Below are positions 10,956-19,529 of a stretch of 64,000 nt of DNA, piece by piece. The translations under genes and the position numbers were made by a program. A model generated the notes under the pieces. That model made no database searches, was not told the DNA's origin, and saw only the letters and a program-made list of their open reading frames with translations. The stretch comes from Icerya purchasi (Eukaryota; Arthropoda; Insecta; Hemiptera; Monophlebidae), in assembly GCA_039619475.1 (NCBI GenBank), contig CM077115.1, forward strand, positions 225,987,064 through 226,051,063. The letters run 5' to 3'. Positions within the stretch are counted from its first letter, which is position 1. Each line of letters opens with the position of its first letter.

Positions 10956-11484
10956 TGACCACGCCGATAGTTTCTACAATAAAAGTTCAAAAAATATTCA
11001 TTTTAATGCTCCCCTCCCTGTATCAGACGAACCCGAAATGAACTAATCGGAAAAGAAACTGTTCGAATTCTTGAAAACGTACTATAGCAAGCGGTAAATA
11101 TTAATGCGATGATGAACTACCGTTCGCCGATTTATCTGGGTTGCTTACAATTAGTGCGTGCGCTTAGACTGTTTAATGAACAATCAGGACGTTTAAAGAG
11201 ACGCCGCTATTGTACACGTGTCGAACATATAGATTAATATTACGTATTTTCGGTGATTATTCTTTTGTTCTTTTCTGATATTTCCCGTCCTTCGCTGCTA
11301 CTTTCACCGTAGAAAATTTAAAGAATTTTAATAAGCCCGATGAATTACATATGTTTTTTGGAAAAAAAATACTTTTCAAAATCGCTCAACGCTCTTTTTG
11401 ACGAAGTCTTTTCAAAAACGAGAAGAAACTTTTGGATAAGTTTTAAAAATGTCGATTGGCTGGCGTGAATTTCAGCTGAGCGTC
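10956..11484. other. Non-coding AT-rich stretch
   Basis: No open frame with recognisable content and no clear repeat. Nothing further can be supported. Confidence 0.4.
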
Positions 11485-12600
11485 TTTTTTTTTTCTTTTT
11501 TCTTTTTGTAAAACAGCCCCTTAAGGGAACTGTATAGTTGTTACAATCTTAGAACTATTTCTAAATAAGTAACGTTTATAACTAAAAGTAAATTAACATG
11601 TTGCAAAGGAATATAGTCCACTATAACTATTCTTTTGCTATCTATATACACTTACATACAATAAAACAATAAAAATTTACAACACGACTAGGCCGCTCGG
11701 TTTAAAACGTTTAAGCCGTCTTGCATCTTCTGCAGTAAGCAAAAGGCTCAGTGCTTCCGGGTTCGGATGGGTATGGAGTCTTTCTTCGTGACGATGGGCA
11801 AAGTCTTTAATGACTTCGTCCACCCATTTGATCCTTAAATCGGTATGTAGAGATTCGTATTGTCTAAACCATCGGAACATTGGTTATCATACGGAGGAAT
11901 TTATTCTGGTCTGCTTGAATAATATTTCTATTCGATGTTTTGGTACATCCCCATATCTGTACCCCATAAGTCCAAATCGGTCTTTTTTCAAGCCTCATTT
12001 TGGAATGTCGTCCGACCAGCCAATATGTTTCACGTGTTTTTTCTCGAATCTGCTGAGCTGTTGACACAACGTGAGTTTTCCAAGTCAGCTTCGCATCCAA
12101 ATGCACACCCAAGTATTTTGCTGAATCGGAGATTTTGTACTTGTCGTCTATTAATGAACACCACATGACGCGGATCTCGTTTACGAAGGACGAAAGTGGT
12201 GTGGATATATTTCTTGATCGTTGAGCTTGATTTTCCAATTTTCCATCCAGTTTGATACACGGTCTAAAGCATACTGAAGATTTTTAATTGCTTCAGTTTG
12301 TGAACCGCTTACTGACAGTAGTGTCTGGTAGACGTATTCGTGGCCTGGGTCGCCTAAGTAGCAATTTTTCAAATAGCTTAGATATTGCTGGTAATAACGA
12401 TATCGGCCGGCAGGAGGAAACAACTTCTGCTGGTTTTGCCTTGTTTTTGGAGCATGACAATCTGAGCTATTTTAAAACTTTCAGGTACCCAAGCGTAAAC
12501 AGACGTTAAATATGTATGTTAGTAGTATTATTCCTTTTTTTGATAATTCTTTTAATACACTAGGTGCTATTTCATCTACTCCTGGACCTGAACGTCTAAA
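11485..12600 (-). mobile_element. Decayed Jockey-type LINE (element 3)
   Basis: On the minus strand the copy opens with SGPGVDEIAPSVLKEL, continues with CRPISLLPAISKLFEKLL near 12390-12430, then appears to lack the central palm. It resumes with SDSAKYLGVHLDAKLTWKTH, PIWTYGVQIWGC and LRIKWVDEVIKDFAHRHEERL. The 3' end is an interrupted poly(A) tail (T-rich 11485-11508 on +). Frames change several times. CTGAGCGTCT before the tail and CTGAACGTCT near 12588 could be a diverged target duplication, but the second lies close to coding sequence. Confidence 0.75.
11677..12420 (-). pseudogene. Reverse transcriptase thumb and C-terminus, Jockey type
   Basis: Three overlapping frames carry this remnant. 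12181-12423 holds a connection block (IKNLQYALDRVSNWMENWKI). 11864-12238 holds the KYLGVHLDAKLTWKTH thumb and the WLVGRHSKM and PIWTYGVQIWGC blocks. 11677-11880 holds the C-terminal tail (EERLHTHPNPEALSLLL, ending FKPSGLVVL). The order and content parallel element 2, but the catalytic FADD motif is missing, so the remnant is non-functional. Confidence 0.72.
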
Positions 12601-13948
12601 AAAAAAAAAAAAAAGTAATACCTTAAACAGATTCTACGATAATGACTATTTTGTTTCGGTAAAAATCCGCAAAACGGTCGTAAAAATGGCGCTTTTTCGC
12701 AAAAAAAACAAAAAAAAAACGGTTAATAAACCGATCTGCTATTCGTTCTAATAAACGTAGCAGCACCGGATTGGAACGCGCGTAAATGAACAACGGATTT
12801 TCGGATATCGCGCGCATTCAAAAACGTCCTTTTTTCGGGCAAATTCCGCCGACGTTTTTAATCACAGCTACGTGTAATAGAAAAAACCCCTTCCGACTTT
12901 TCCTACGTCAATCTAGCCGTCATCTCTCCGTGCAGTTTTGACCTGCTTGGCGGCATCGGTGAGGTTACGCTCAGCGTCTCCTTGGTTGCAGGATTATCGT
13001 TCGGACGACCGCTGCTACGATTTTTATTGCGGTACCGAAACCGTCATTCACGCGAACCGTTCAAGCGCCACGATTGAACGGTTCTCTAACATGTTATTAT
13101 CCGAACACCACTTCAGAAAATCCTAGGTCTCCGTGTATTTTTTTTTCAAGTAGTTTCATCATCTAGTGGTGTTTACGGAGCTTGAAAAGCACTTGCCGCT
13201 TCCTGCTTTCGTCAATCTTTACCACGATTCAGTTCCCTGCCGGGAGGGGACGGTACATAATGTGCGATTCTTTTTTATTTTTTCATTTTTTCCACTAAAC
13301 TTGGATGATGTCGTAATAAAATTAAAAAGTCCTCGTCGATTAATGTATTGAACGTTTTTTCGGGTCCAGGCCGTTTTTGCTTTTTTCCTTCTTAGCTTAT
13401 TTTTGTGCGTTAATGTTCTCCGCTATTACTTCTACGCGTTCCTTTTTTCAATACGCAAAAGGCATTCCCCCCTTCCCCCTCTTTTATTTAAACGTCTGAA
13501 ATTAAAAATATTTAAACACCGTAAGCCAGAGGCTAGGATCAACAATTACTCGGAAGATATTCTGAATTTCTCTCTGAAATTTTCACAGATTCAAATATAA
13601 TAAACACTTTCGAATAGTTTTCGAAAAACCTCTGACCCGAGAAAGTAGGTCATGAAAAATTTGAAAAAAAAACACTGGCTTTACTTTCTCTATCTTTTCT
13701 ATAGTTTTTACCACTTTTATTCTTCATCCTTTTAAAAATTCACTTGGCTACACTAGGTTACAGATGTGAGAATTTAGCAGCGCCTCTATTTGTTCATTCT
13801 CTTCCCGCGATAGTTTTAAAATTATAAGTATCTTCCAAATCCGCGTCTATATTTTTTTGTTACCAGCGGCATCAATAGAATGATCATTTAACAGTCCGTT
13901 ACTCTGCTACTTCCCTACTCCGTTCATTCGTTTTATTATTCTCCTTAA
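12601..13948. other. Non-coding stretch with one strong hairpin
   Basis: A poly(A) run (12599-12614) is followed by AT-rich sequence, then a more complex segment at about 12860-13300. An 11-bp perfect inverted repeat (GAACCGTTCAA at 13054-13064, complement at 13074-13084, 9-base loop) lies inside it. Small open frames (12938-13126, 13166-13351) carry no recognisable domain. No gene can be supported. Confidence 0.4.
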
Positions 13949-13998
13949 TTTTTTTTTCTTTTTTTTTTTTTTTCCCCTAAGATTGTATATGAGGGTTT

Positions 13999-14040
13999 CC
14001 ATGTGCCGTGTTTAACTACTGGGGCTATTACAGCACATGG
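13999..14040 (-). promoter_or_regulatory. 3' UTR hairpin of element A
   Basis: An 8-bp perfect stem (CCATGTGC at 13999-14006, GCACATGG at 14033-14040) encloses a 26-base loop containing GGGGCTATTA. It sits between the ORF2 stop and the poly(A) tail. Analogous hairpins with different stem sequences occur at the 3' ends of elements C and D, and a weaker one in E. A role in template recognition by the element's own reverse transcriptase is inferred. Confidence 0.6.
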
Positions 14041-14056
14041 AGCCTACTTAAGGGGA

Positions 14057-17000
14057 TTAAACGCGATAGTACAGATCGCTGCTCCGCATGTAAGCTAATA
14101 CAGCTGCGACCGCGGGCGGAGCATTTGACAGTATCGTAGAACTAGGGGAAGTGGTGAAGTGCATGGATCGTGGTACTGCAAAAGAGGGACATTCGAGAAG
14201 TAGGTGATTGGTGGATGGGGCGCTCGGTTGACTACAAAAGGGGCAGACATTTGGGGGTTCCTGGCTCGTGAATATGGAGCCGTGCGAGAGGGTTGTATGT
14301 CTTATTCGGAGACGATTCAGGACAGAAAAATCTCTGCGGGAAACTCCGTCTGTGGGCCACCAAGGCTCCGTGGTTGTTTTTATGCTTCGGAGAAATGTAC
14401 TTGAAGATCTCCATTCCTGTTGCCATTCTTCTCCAGTTTGCTGCCTAAATAAATGAGCCAATGTAGGGGGAAGAGGGGGGTTGTGTGGCATTGGAGAGAA
14501 CAATGTCGCCTGAGCTGCTCGATTGACACGCTCATTGCCTGGAATCCCAACATGAGCCGGCACCCATAGGAAGGACATTTCGGAGTTTAAATGTGATAAC
14601 CTGTATAATAGGTAATGTACCTTCCTTACCAAAGGGTTGTTGGATTTAATCCCCGAGATGAGTTGAAGGGAGTTTAGAGAGTCAGTTATGAGTAGGGCCT
14701 TTTGGGACTGGGGGTTGCTATCGGTATAGTGTTGGATGCAAAAGACCATCGCGTATATTTCAGCGTCCAGTGCTGTACAGCAATCGTGCAGTCTAACTGA
14801 CTCTGCTGCCCCTGAGACTTCGAAGGAGCATGCCGCCGGTGACTGATAACCTATTGCCTTCGCTCCATCTGTGTAGAGGCATGCATGGTCCGTGTAGCTC
14901 GCTATGATATTTGTTGCTATTTGTGCTATGTTTGGGGGGTATTGAGCTTTGTTAAATTTTGTCAGCGATATGTTGATGTTTGTGATTGGCTGACTCCAAG
15001 GTGGTGCGGTTGCTGCGAAGTCTGGCAGAGTTCTTGGGATTGAAAAGATTTGGAAACGATCCATAACCGAAAAAAGTTCGGGCACTGGGTCACTCCCAAA
15101 CCTCATATTAGGAGATATTGTCGGGGTTTTGGTACTACTAAGGAGGGTGCTCATTTCTTTAAAGTTATAGTACTTCCTATAGTAGGACAGCGGGGGACAA
15201 CCTGCCAGTGCATACAAACTTATAACCGGAGAAGAGGGATGAGCAGAAAGGATAGACCGGAGGGCAGCTGAATGTATAGGATCTAAGGATCTTAGCACAC
15301 TTTTAGCGGCTGAGGAGTACACCTGGCACCCGTAATTAATTCGTGAAAGGATAATCGATCTGTAGATTGTAAGAAGTAATTTTGGGTTAATATTGTACTT
15401 GTAATTTGATAGATATTTCAGGATAGACAAGGATTTTAGGCACTTGGTTTTGAGCTCAGCTATGTGAGAGCGCCAGGAAAGTTTTTTATCAAATATTAGG
15501 CCTAGAAACTTGACTGATGGGCGATTTGGGATAGGAAAACCATTTGGACTCAGGAATACGCTGGGAAGTGGGTTTTGGCGTCCCCTGTGGAAATCAACAC
15601 ATATTGTATTTGTTAAGGAAAAGGTCAGACCGTTATCATTGGACCACTTTTGTAAATTTTCAATGGATTTTTGGAGGATATTTTGAGCGTTTATAGAATG
15701 GTTGGACGATAAGGATATATTCAGGTCATCAACGTAGAGCCGGGACGTTACTGGGGCGGCAAGGCAGTCAGTTATATCATTGATATAATATATGAACAAG
15801 GTTGCGCTTAAAGCAGAGCCTTGTGGCACACCATTTTCCAACAGCATCAGTTCAGACGTTGACGAACCAGTCGTAACTTGGATCGTTCTATTGTCTAAGA
15901 AGCTGTGTAGGTATTTACCCAATTTTCCGGCGATTCCCGCCGTTCGCAGTTTTAGTAGTAAGCCATGACGCCACAGGCGGTCAAATGCTTTTTCTAAATC
16001 GAAAAATACTGCGTAGAGGTGCTGTTGGCGATGAAACGCCGATAAAATCTGCCTTTGCAGGCTAAGTAGCTGGCTGACTGTCGATCTTGCCTCTCGCCCG
16101 CCGGCTTGGTTAGGAGATAGAAGACATTTTTGTTCTAGGAAAAACATGAGGCGCCTATTAACCATCTTCTCCAGCGTTTTGGAAATAACACTAAGCAATG
16201 AAATAGGACGGTAACTTTCGGGAAGAGTAGGATCTTTATTTTCCTTTAGTATTGGAATGATATTGGCTGATTTCCATTGTGCCGGAATGTTTCCGGAATT
16301 CCAGATTTGGTTGAATATATGTAGGAGAAAATGTTTGCCGGAAATTGGGAGATACTTTAGCATGTACGGGTGGATACAGTCGGGGCCAGGGGCAGTGTTG
16401 GATGTGTGGTGGTTGAGTTGGAAATTTAATTCTGAGATGGTAAAGTTACTGTTGTATGTTTCGTTGAATTCGGACGGGAAGTGCACTGGCTGTTGCTCTG
16501 CTTGGTGTTTCATGCTGCGGAAGGCGGGAGGGTACTTTTCTGACGACGATGCTGCGGCAAAGTAGCTGGCAAAGGCTTTGGCGACGTCCGCTTCATCCGT
16601 TATCTGGCTGCCATTGATTCTGAGTTGAACGCGTTTTGGGGCGCTATTGATTCCGCTGATGGATTTTATTTTGTTCCACATGGTCCTATTTGACGTTGAC
16701 GAAGAGATCGATGCGATAAACTGTTCCCAGCATTCTTGTTTTTTGCCGCGAATAAGAGCACGGGCAAGAGCTCGCGACTTTTTGAAGGCTATTAAGTCAG
16801 GTAGCGACCGAGACGTTTTATACTTTCTGAGTGCTCGTTTGCGCTGTTGGATTGAAGTATGAATCTCTTTGCACCACCATGGTACTCTCTTAGCTCGGGA
16901 ATTGTGAGAGATGGGTATTGATAAGCAGGCGGTGTGTAGAATGGCATTAAGAAACGTGCTTAAATTGTCTGGTAGGGACTCGCTAGGAGCTGGGATTTTG

Positions 17001-17752
17001 ATTCCGGCCTCGTATGCCGCCCAGTCCGCCTTGTGGAACAAAAATCGTGGGGGTCTTGGAATTAGCGGTGATGGATGGTATCCCGCGAACTGTAGGAATA
17101 CTGGGAAATGATCACTGGAGCAAAGGTCGTAATGGATAAAAGACTTGAGTTTCGGGAGGAGTAATGGGGATACAAGTGCTAAGTCAATAGTCGAGAAGGT
17201 GTTATGAGAGAGGTTGAAATGTGTGTGGTCAGGTGGGACCAGGGTACACAAATCGTACTCTATTAATATATTAGTGATGATTGATCCATGTCTGTTGGTT
17301 GACGCCGCTCCCCATAGTGGGAAGTGAGCGTTGAAATCTCCAAGTATGACCATTGGGCTTACTATTTGGGATATGGCGTTTTGAAGGTCTACCGAATGTA
17401 CCATAGTGTGGGGGGGAAGGTAGCAGTTGCAGATCGTTAATGAAAGTCTCGGAGGACCGTGCAAGAATACAGATATCGCTACCATCTGAAGAGGTGTGTC
17501 TATTCTGGCTGATACAGCTGAGACCGACGTATGTACTAGGATTGCTACTCCTCCGCTTGCTCGGTTGCCAGCAATATTATCGCATCGGAATAGGCTGTAG
17601 TCCTTTATTCTTGGTTTGTCTCCAGGCCGCAAGTGCGTCTCCTGCAAGCAGGCTACCGATGGAGAATATGTGGCTAATAGTTGTTCCAGTTCGGCTTGGT
17701 GATTGATAAAGCCTCTGCAGTTCCACTGCATAATTGTATTGTTGCTCGCCAT
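14057..17752 (-). CDS. ORF2: endonuclease / reverse transcriptase / RNase H (element A)
   Basis: A 1231-residue polyprotein that nicks target DNA and reverse-transcribes the element RNA. The APE-type endonuclease covers about residues 1-230: QWNCRG (9-14), QETH with E38, GDFNAH with D139 and N141, and SDHFP with D214/H215. The reverse transcriptase spans about 430-800: SYRPISLL, FFDLEKAFDRLW near 583, NGVPQGSALSATLF, and YVDD near 672 in place of the commoner YADD. RNase H lies about 955-1080: LYTDGAK, ALDAEIYAM, LITDSLNSLQ, WVPAHVGIPGNERVN. The last normally has Asp where this copy has Asn, so the fourth metal ligand is replaced. A C-terminal CPFC...H...C finger sits near 1168-1188. The ATG start is right for an endonuclease N-terminus. 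No stop or frameshift. Confidence 0.95.
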   Translation of the reverse strand: MASNNTIMQWNCRGFINHQAELEQLLATYSPSVACLQETHLRPGDKPRIKDYSLFRCDNIAGNRASGGVAILVHTSVSAVSARIDTPLQMVAISVFLHGPPRLSLTICNCYLPPHTMVHSVDLQNAISQIVSPMVILGDFNAHFPLWGAASTNRHGSIITNILIEYDLCTLVPPDHTHFNLSHNTFSTIDLALVSPLLLPKLKSFIHYDLCSSDHFPVFLQFAGYHPSPLIPRPPRFLFHKADWAAYEAGIKIPAPSESLPDNLSTFLNAILHTACLSIPISHNSRAKRVPWWCKEIHTSIQQRKRALRKYKTSRSLPDLIAFKKSRALARALIRGKKQECWEQFIASISSSTSNRTMWNKIKSISGINSAPKRVQLRINGSQITDEADVAKAFASYFAAASSSEKYPPAFRSMKHQAEQQPVHFPSEFNETYNSNFTISELNFQLNHHTSNTAPGPDCIHPYMLKYLPISGKHFLLHIFNQIWNSGNIPAQWKSANIIPILKENKDPTLPESYRPISLLSVISKTLEKMVNRRLMFFLEQKCLLSPNQAGGREARSTVSQLLSLQRQILSAFHRQQHLYAVFFDLEKAFDRLWRHGLLLKLRTAGIAGKLGKYLHSFLDNRTIQVTTGSSTSELMLLENGVPQGSALSATLFIYYINDITDCLAAPVTSRLYVDDLNISLSSNHSINAQNILQKSIENLQKWSNDNGLTFSLTNTICVDFHRGRQNPLPSVFLSPNGFPIPNRPSVKFLGLIFDKKLSWRSHIAELKTKCLKSLSILKYLSNYKYNINPKLLLTIYRSIILSRINYGCQVYSSAAKSVLRSLDPIHSAALRSILSAHPSSPVISLYALAGCPPLSYYRKYYNFKEMSTLLSSTKTPTISPNMRFGSDPVPELFSVMDRFQIFSIPRTLPDFAATAPPWSQPITNINISLTKFNKAQYPPNIAQIATNIIASYTDHACLYTDGAKAIGYQSPAACSFEVSGAAESVRLHDCCTALDAEIYAMVFCIQHYTDSNPQSQKALLITDSLNSLQLISGIKSNNPLVRKVHYLLYRLSHLNSEMSFLWVPAHVGIPGNERVNRAAQATLFSPMPHNPPLPPTLAHLFRQQTGEEWQQEWRSSSTFLRSIKTTTEPWWPTDGVSRRDFSVLNRLRIRHTTLSHGSIFTSQEPPNVCPFCSQPSAPSTNHLLLECPSFAVPRSMHFTTSPSSTILSNAPPAVAAVLAYMRSSDLYYRV

Positions 17753-17836
17753 GCTGGGTGTTTCTATGTTGTTTCGTGAAGCCAGTGGCTGTTGTTAGTC
17801 GGTCTTTAATATTGGGGTTCACATGGGGTTCGTGTG

Positions 17837-19477
17837 TTAGTGGGTAGAGCTCCCTTCTGACGTATTGCCATCTGTGGATAGGCAGCTCAGACTATTTAGT
17901 ATGCGGGTACATTTATTTTTTAAGCTCGAGTTCTTCAGGTGTGGTTTGGTTGCTGCAATTAAGTGAATCAGTCCGTCTTTATCCTGTGTAAAGTTGTGTG
18001 CGTAGGTTATGTAGTCAGATTTAGAAGTTATGTTTCTCATGAAGGTTTTGTAATTGTCGAAGTTAATGATGAAGTTGGCTTGATCGTTATCAAACATCGG
18101 TCTGACCTTCTCAACTGCTTCGTCGATGTTTATGTTTTTTTTTTGTTTTGGCTTCCGATTAGCTGACTCAGTGATGTGCTGCACGTCTGGCGGTGTTTTG
18201 AAATCGGTTTTCTGTTGTGCCTGTTGCTGCAAAGAGTCCTTCTCTTCTGGCTGTGATTTCAAAGTATGTTTCAGCTCTGATTGGATTGGGGAGCTATCTG
18301 TTTGTTCCAGTAGTGCAGTATGGCTGATGTCGTCCTCTGGTAACGGGATATTAATTTTCTTTGTTGCAGGCTGAGATGTCGCTGATAGTGTGGGATCGTC
18401 GGGCAAAGAGTTTGGTGTTGCTGGGTGGGGGCGTTTCGCATTTGGGATTATTTGGTCGACTTCCATTGCTCTGCCGATGTCTAAGTGTTGTGGGGGGGAA
18501 GTAGGTAGCATGGATGGTTGGCTAGTGTCTCCTTTTTTATTTGTACAGCTGTGGCATGAATGATCGTCTAAGTGGAGGAATATGCGGTGTTCGTGTTCAT
18601 TGTGGGTTAGTATAAAGGACTCAGGGATGTTGGAACAGTTGGCCTGCTCTATATAGACTTGTCTACGCCAGCTGACAATATTTCCGAATTCGGCGTCGTT
18701 TGGTTTGACCCGAAGGATGGCTATAGGGGTGATTAATTTCAAAGAAAACACTGAGGCAAGGTGAGAGACTATGAGCTGGTTCGGGATAGTAGGAGAGACA
18801 TTTGACATGATTGGTTTATTCGATGGATTTTTTAAACGTCGGGCAGTGATCACTTGCGAGCCTATTTTAATTCTTCCTCCATGTTCGAATAGCTTTTCGA
18901 CATTGGATTTCGACTTAAAAAATATTGCCACTCGGTCTCTGCTGATTTTCGAGCCTGCTATTATGTTAGATGGTCCGCCAACTAAATCTTTTAATGCCAA
19001 GAAGTAATCGCGGTTGCTGCTTGTCGGAACGTACGGGAATATTACACCCTGTTCCTCTGTTGGGTAATTGAAGTCGGTTAGCGGGGCTATTTTCTTTATA
19101 GTTTTTAATTTTTCGGGGAAGGATGCTGGTACACTCGGTGCGGTCGGGAGGGTTGCATCGGAGGGGCTGTTTTGGATTTTGTCATTTACCGCGGTCGCTG
19201 CGGAGCTATCAGCGTTAAAATCGGCAGACGGCTGGCTGCGCGAGTTTATCACGAGAGATAAATCAGCTGAACGCTGTGTTTGTGTGGTGAACTGGTTTTT
19301 GTCGGAGTTGCTGATAAGGCTTGTGTCGTGCGTTGATGTGATTGGTGTGTGTGTGTGTGACTTACCTGTTGTGTGCGGTGTGAACTTACTAGCGGTTGCG
19401 CTGTTGTTCCCGTCGGGTTTAGACGGCGCTTTCAGCTTACCAGCCGGCTTCCCGGTTGCGGGCGGCGGGCGGTTCAT
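17837..19477 (-). CDS. ORF1: gag-like RNA-binding protein (element A)
   Basis: A 546-residue protein upstream of ORF2 and separated from it by 84 bases, so downstream translation probably depends on reinitiation or a similar route. The N-terminal 130 residues are rich in Ser, Thr, Pro and Asn and look disordered. The central part (about 143-300; FPYVPTSSNRDYFLALKDL onward) resembles the I-factor ORF1 core. At about 307-321 the expected CCHC zinc knuckle reads CHSCTNKKGDTSQPS: only the first two cysteines remain, and His and the last Cys are replaced. The C-terminal half carries a KPKQKKN basic patch. Its usual role is packaging the element RNA. The start is the first ATG after the 5' end and is conserved in the duplicate copy. 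Confidence 0.85.
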   Translation of the reverse strand: MNRPPPATGKPAGKLKAPSKPDGNNSATASKFTPHTTGKSHTHTPITSTHDTSLISNSDKNQFTTQTQRSADLSLVINSRSQPSADFNADSSAATAVNDKIQNSPSDATLPTAPSVPASFPEKLKTIKKIAPLTDFNYPTEEQGVIFPYVPTSSNRDYFLALKDLVGGPSNIIAGSKISRDRVAIFFKSKSNVEKLFEHGGRIKIGSQVITARRLKNPSNKPIMSNVSPTIPNQLIVSHLASVFSLKLITPIAILRVKPNDAEFGNIVSWRRQVYIEQANCSNIPESFILTHNEHEHRIFLHLDDHSCHSCTNKKGDTSQPSMLPTSPPQHLDIGRAMEVDQIIPNAKRPHPATPNSLPDDPTLSATSQPATKKINIPLPEDDISHTALLEQTDSSPIQSELKHTLKSQPEEKDSLQQQAQQKTDFKTPPDVQHITESANRKPKQKKNINIDEAVEKVRPMFDNDQANFIINFDNYKTFMRNITSKSDYITYAHNFTQDKDGLIHLIAATKPHLKNSSLKNKCTRILNSLSCLSTDGNTSEGSSTH

Positions 19478-19529
19478 GGTACTACGATGTTCTTATCACT
19501 ATATTATTATTACTTGATTTGAAATGTTT

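Larger units (their letters stand above)
13949..19524 (-). mobile_element. Full-length I-type LINE (element A), two intact ORFs
   Basis: About 5.6 kb on the minus strand. It has a 5' UTR of about 47 bases, ORF1 (19477-17837), an 84-base gap, ORF2 (17752-14057), a short 3' UTR with a hairpin (13999-14040) and a poly(A)-rich tail (T run 13949-13973 on +). The 5' end is fixed at 19524 by comparison with the duplicated copy of the same end at 21449-21696. RNase H plus APE endonuclease in ORF2 is the architecture of the I superfamily (I/Nimb-like). Both ORFs are uninterrupted, so the copy may be recent and potentially competent. No target duplication was found at the outer ends. Confidence 0.9.

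Noticed and set aside
19068..19517. 149-codon plus-strand frame
   Set aside because: It lies antisense to ORF1 of element A, whose frame, start and context are clearly better; an antisense shadow.
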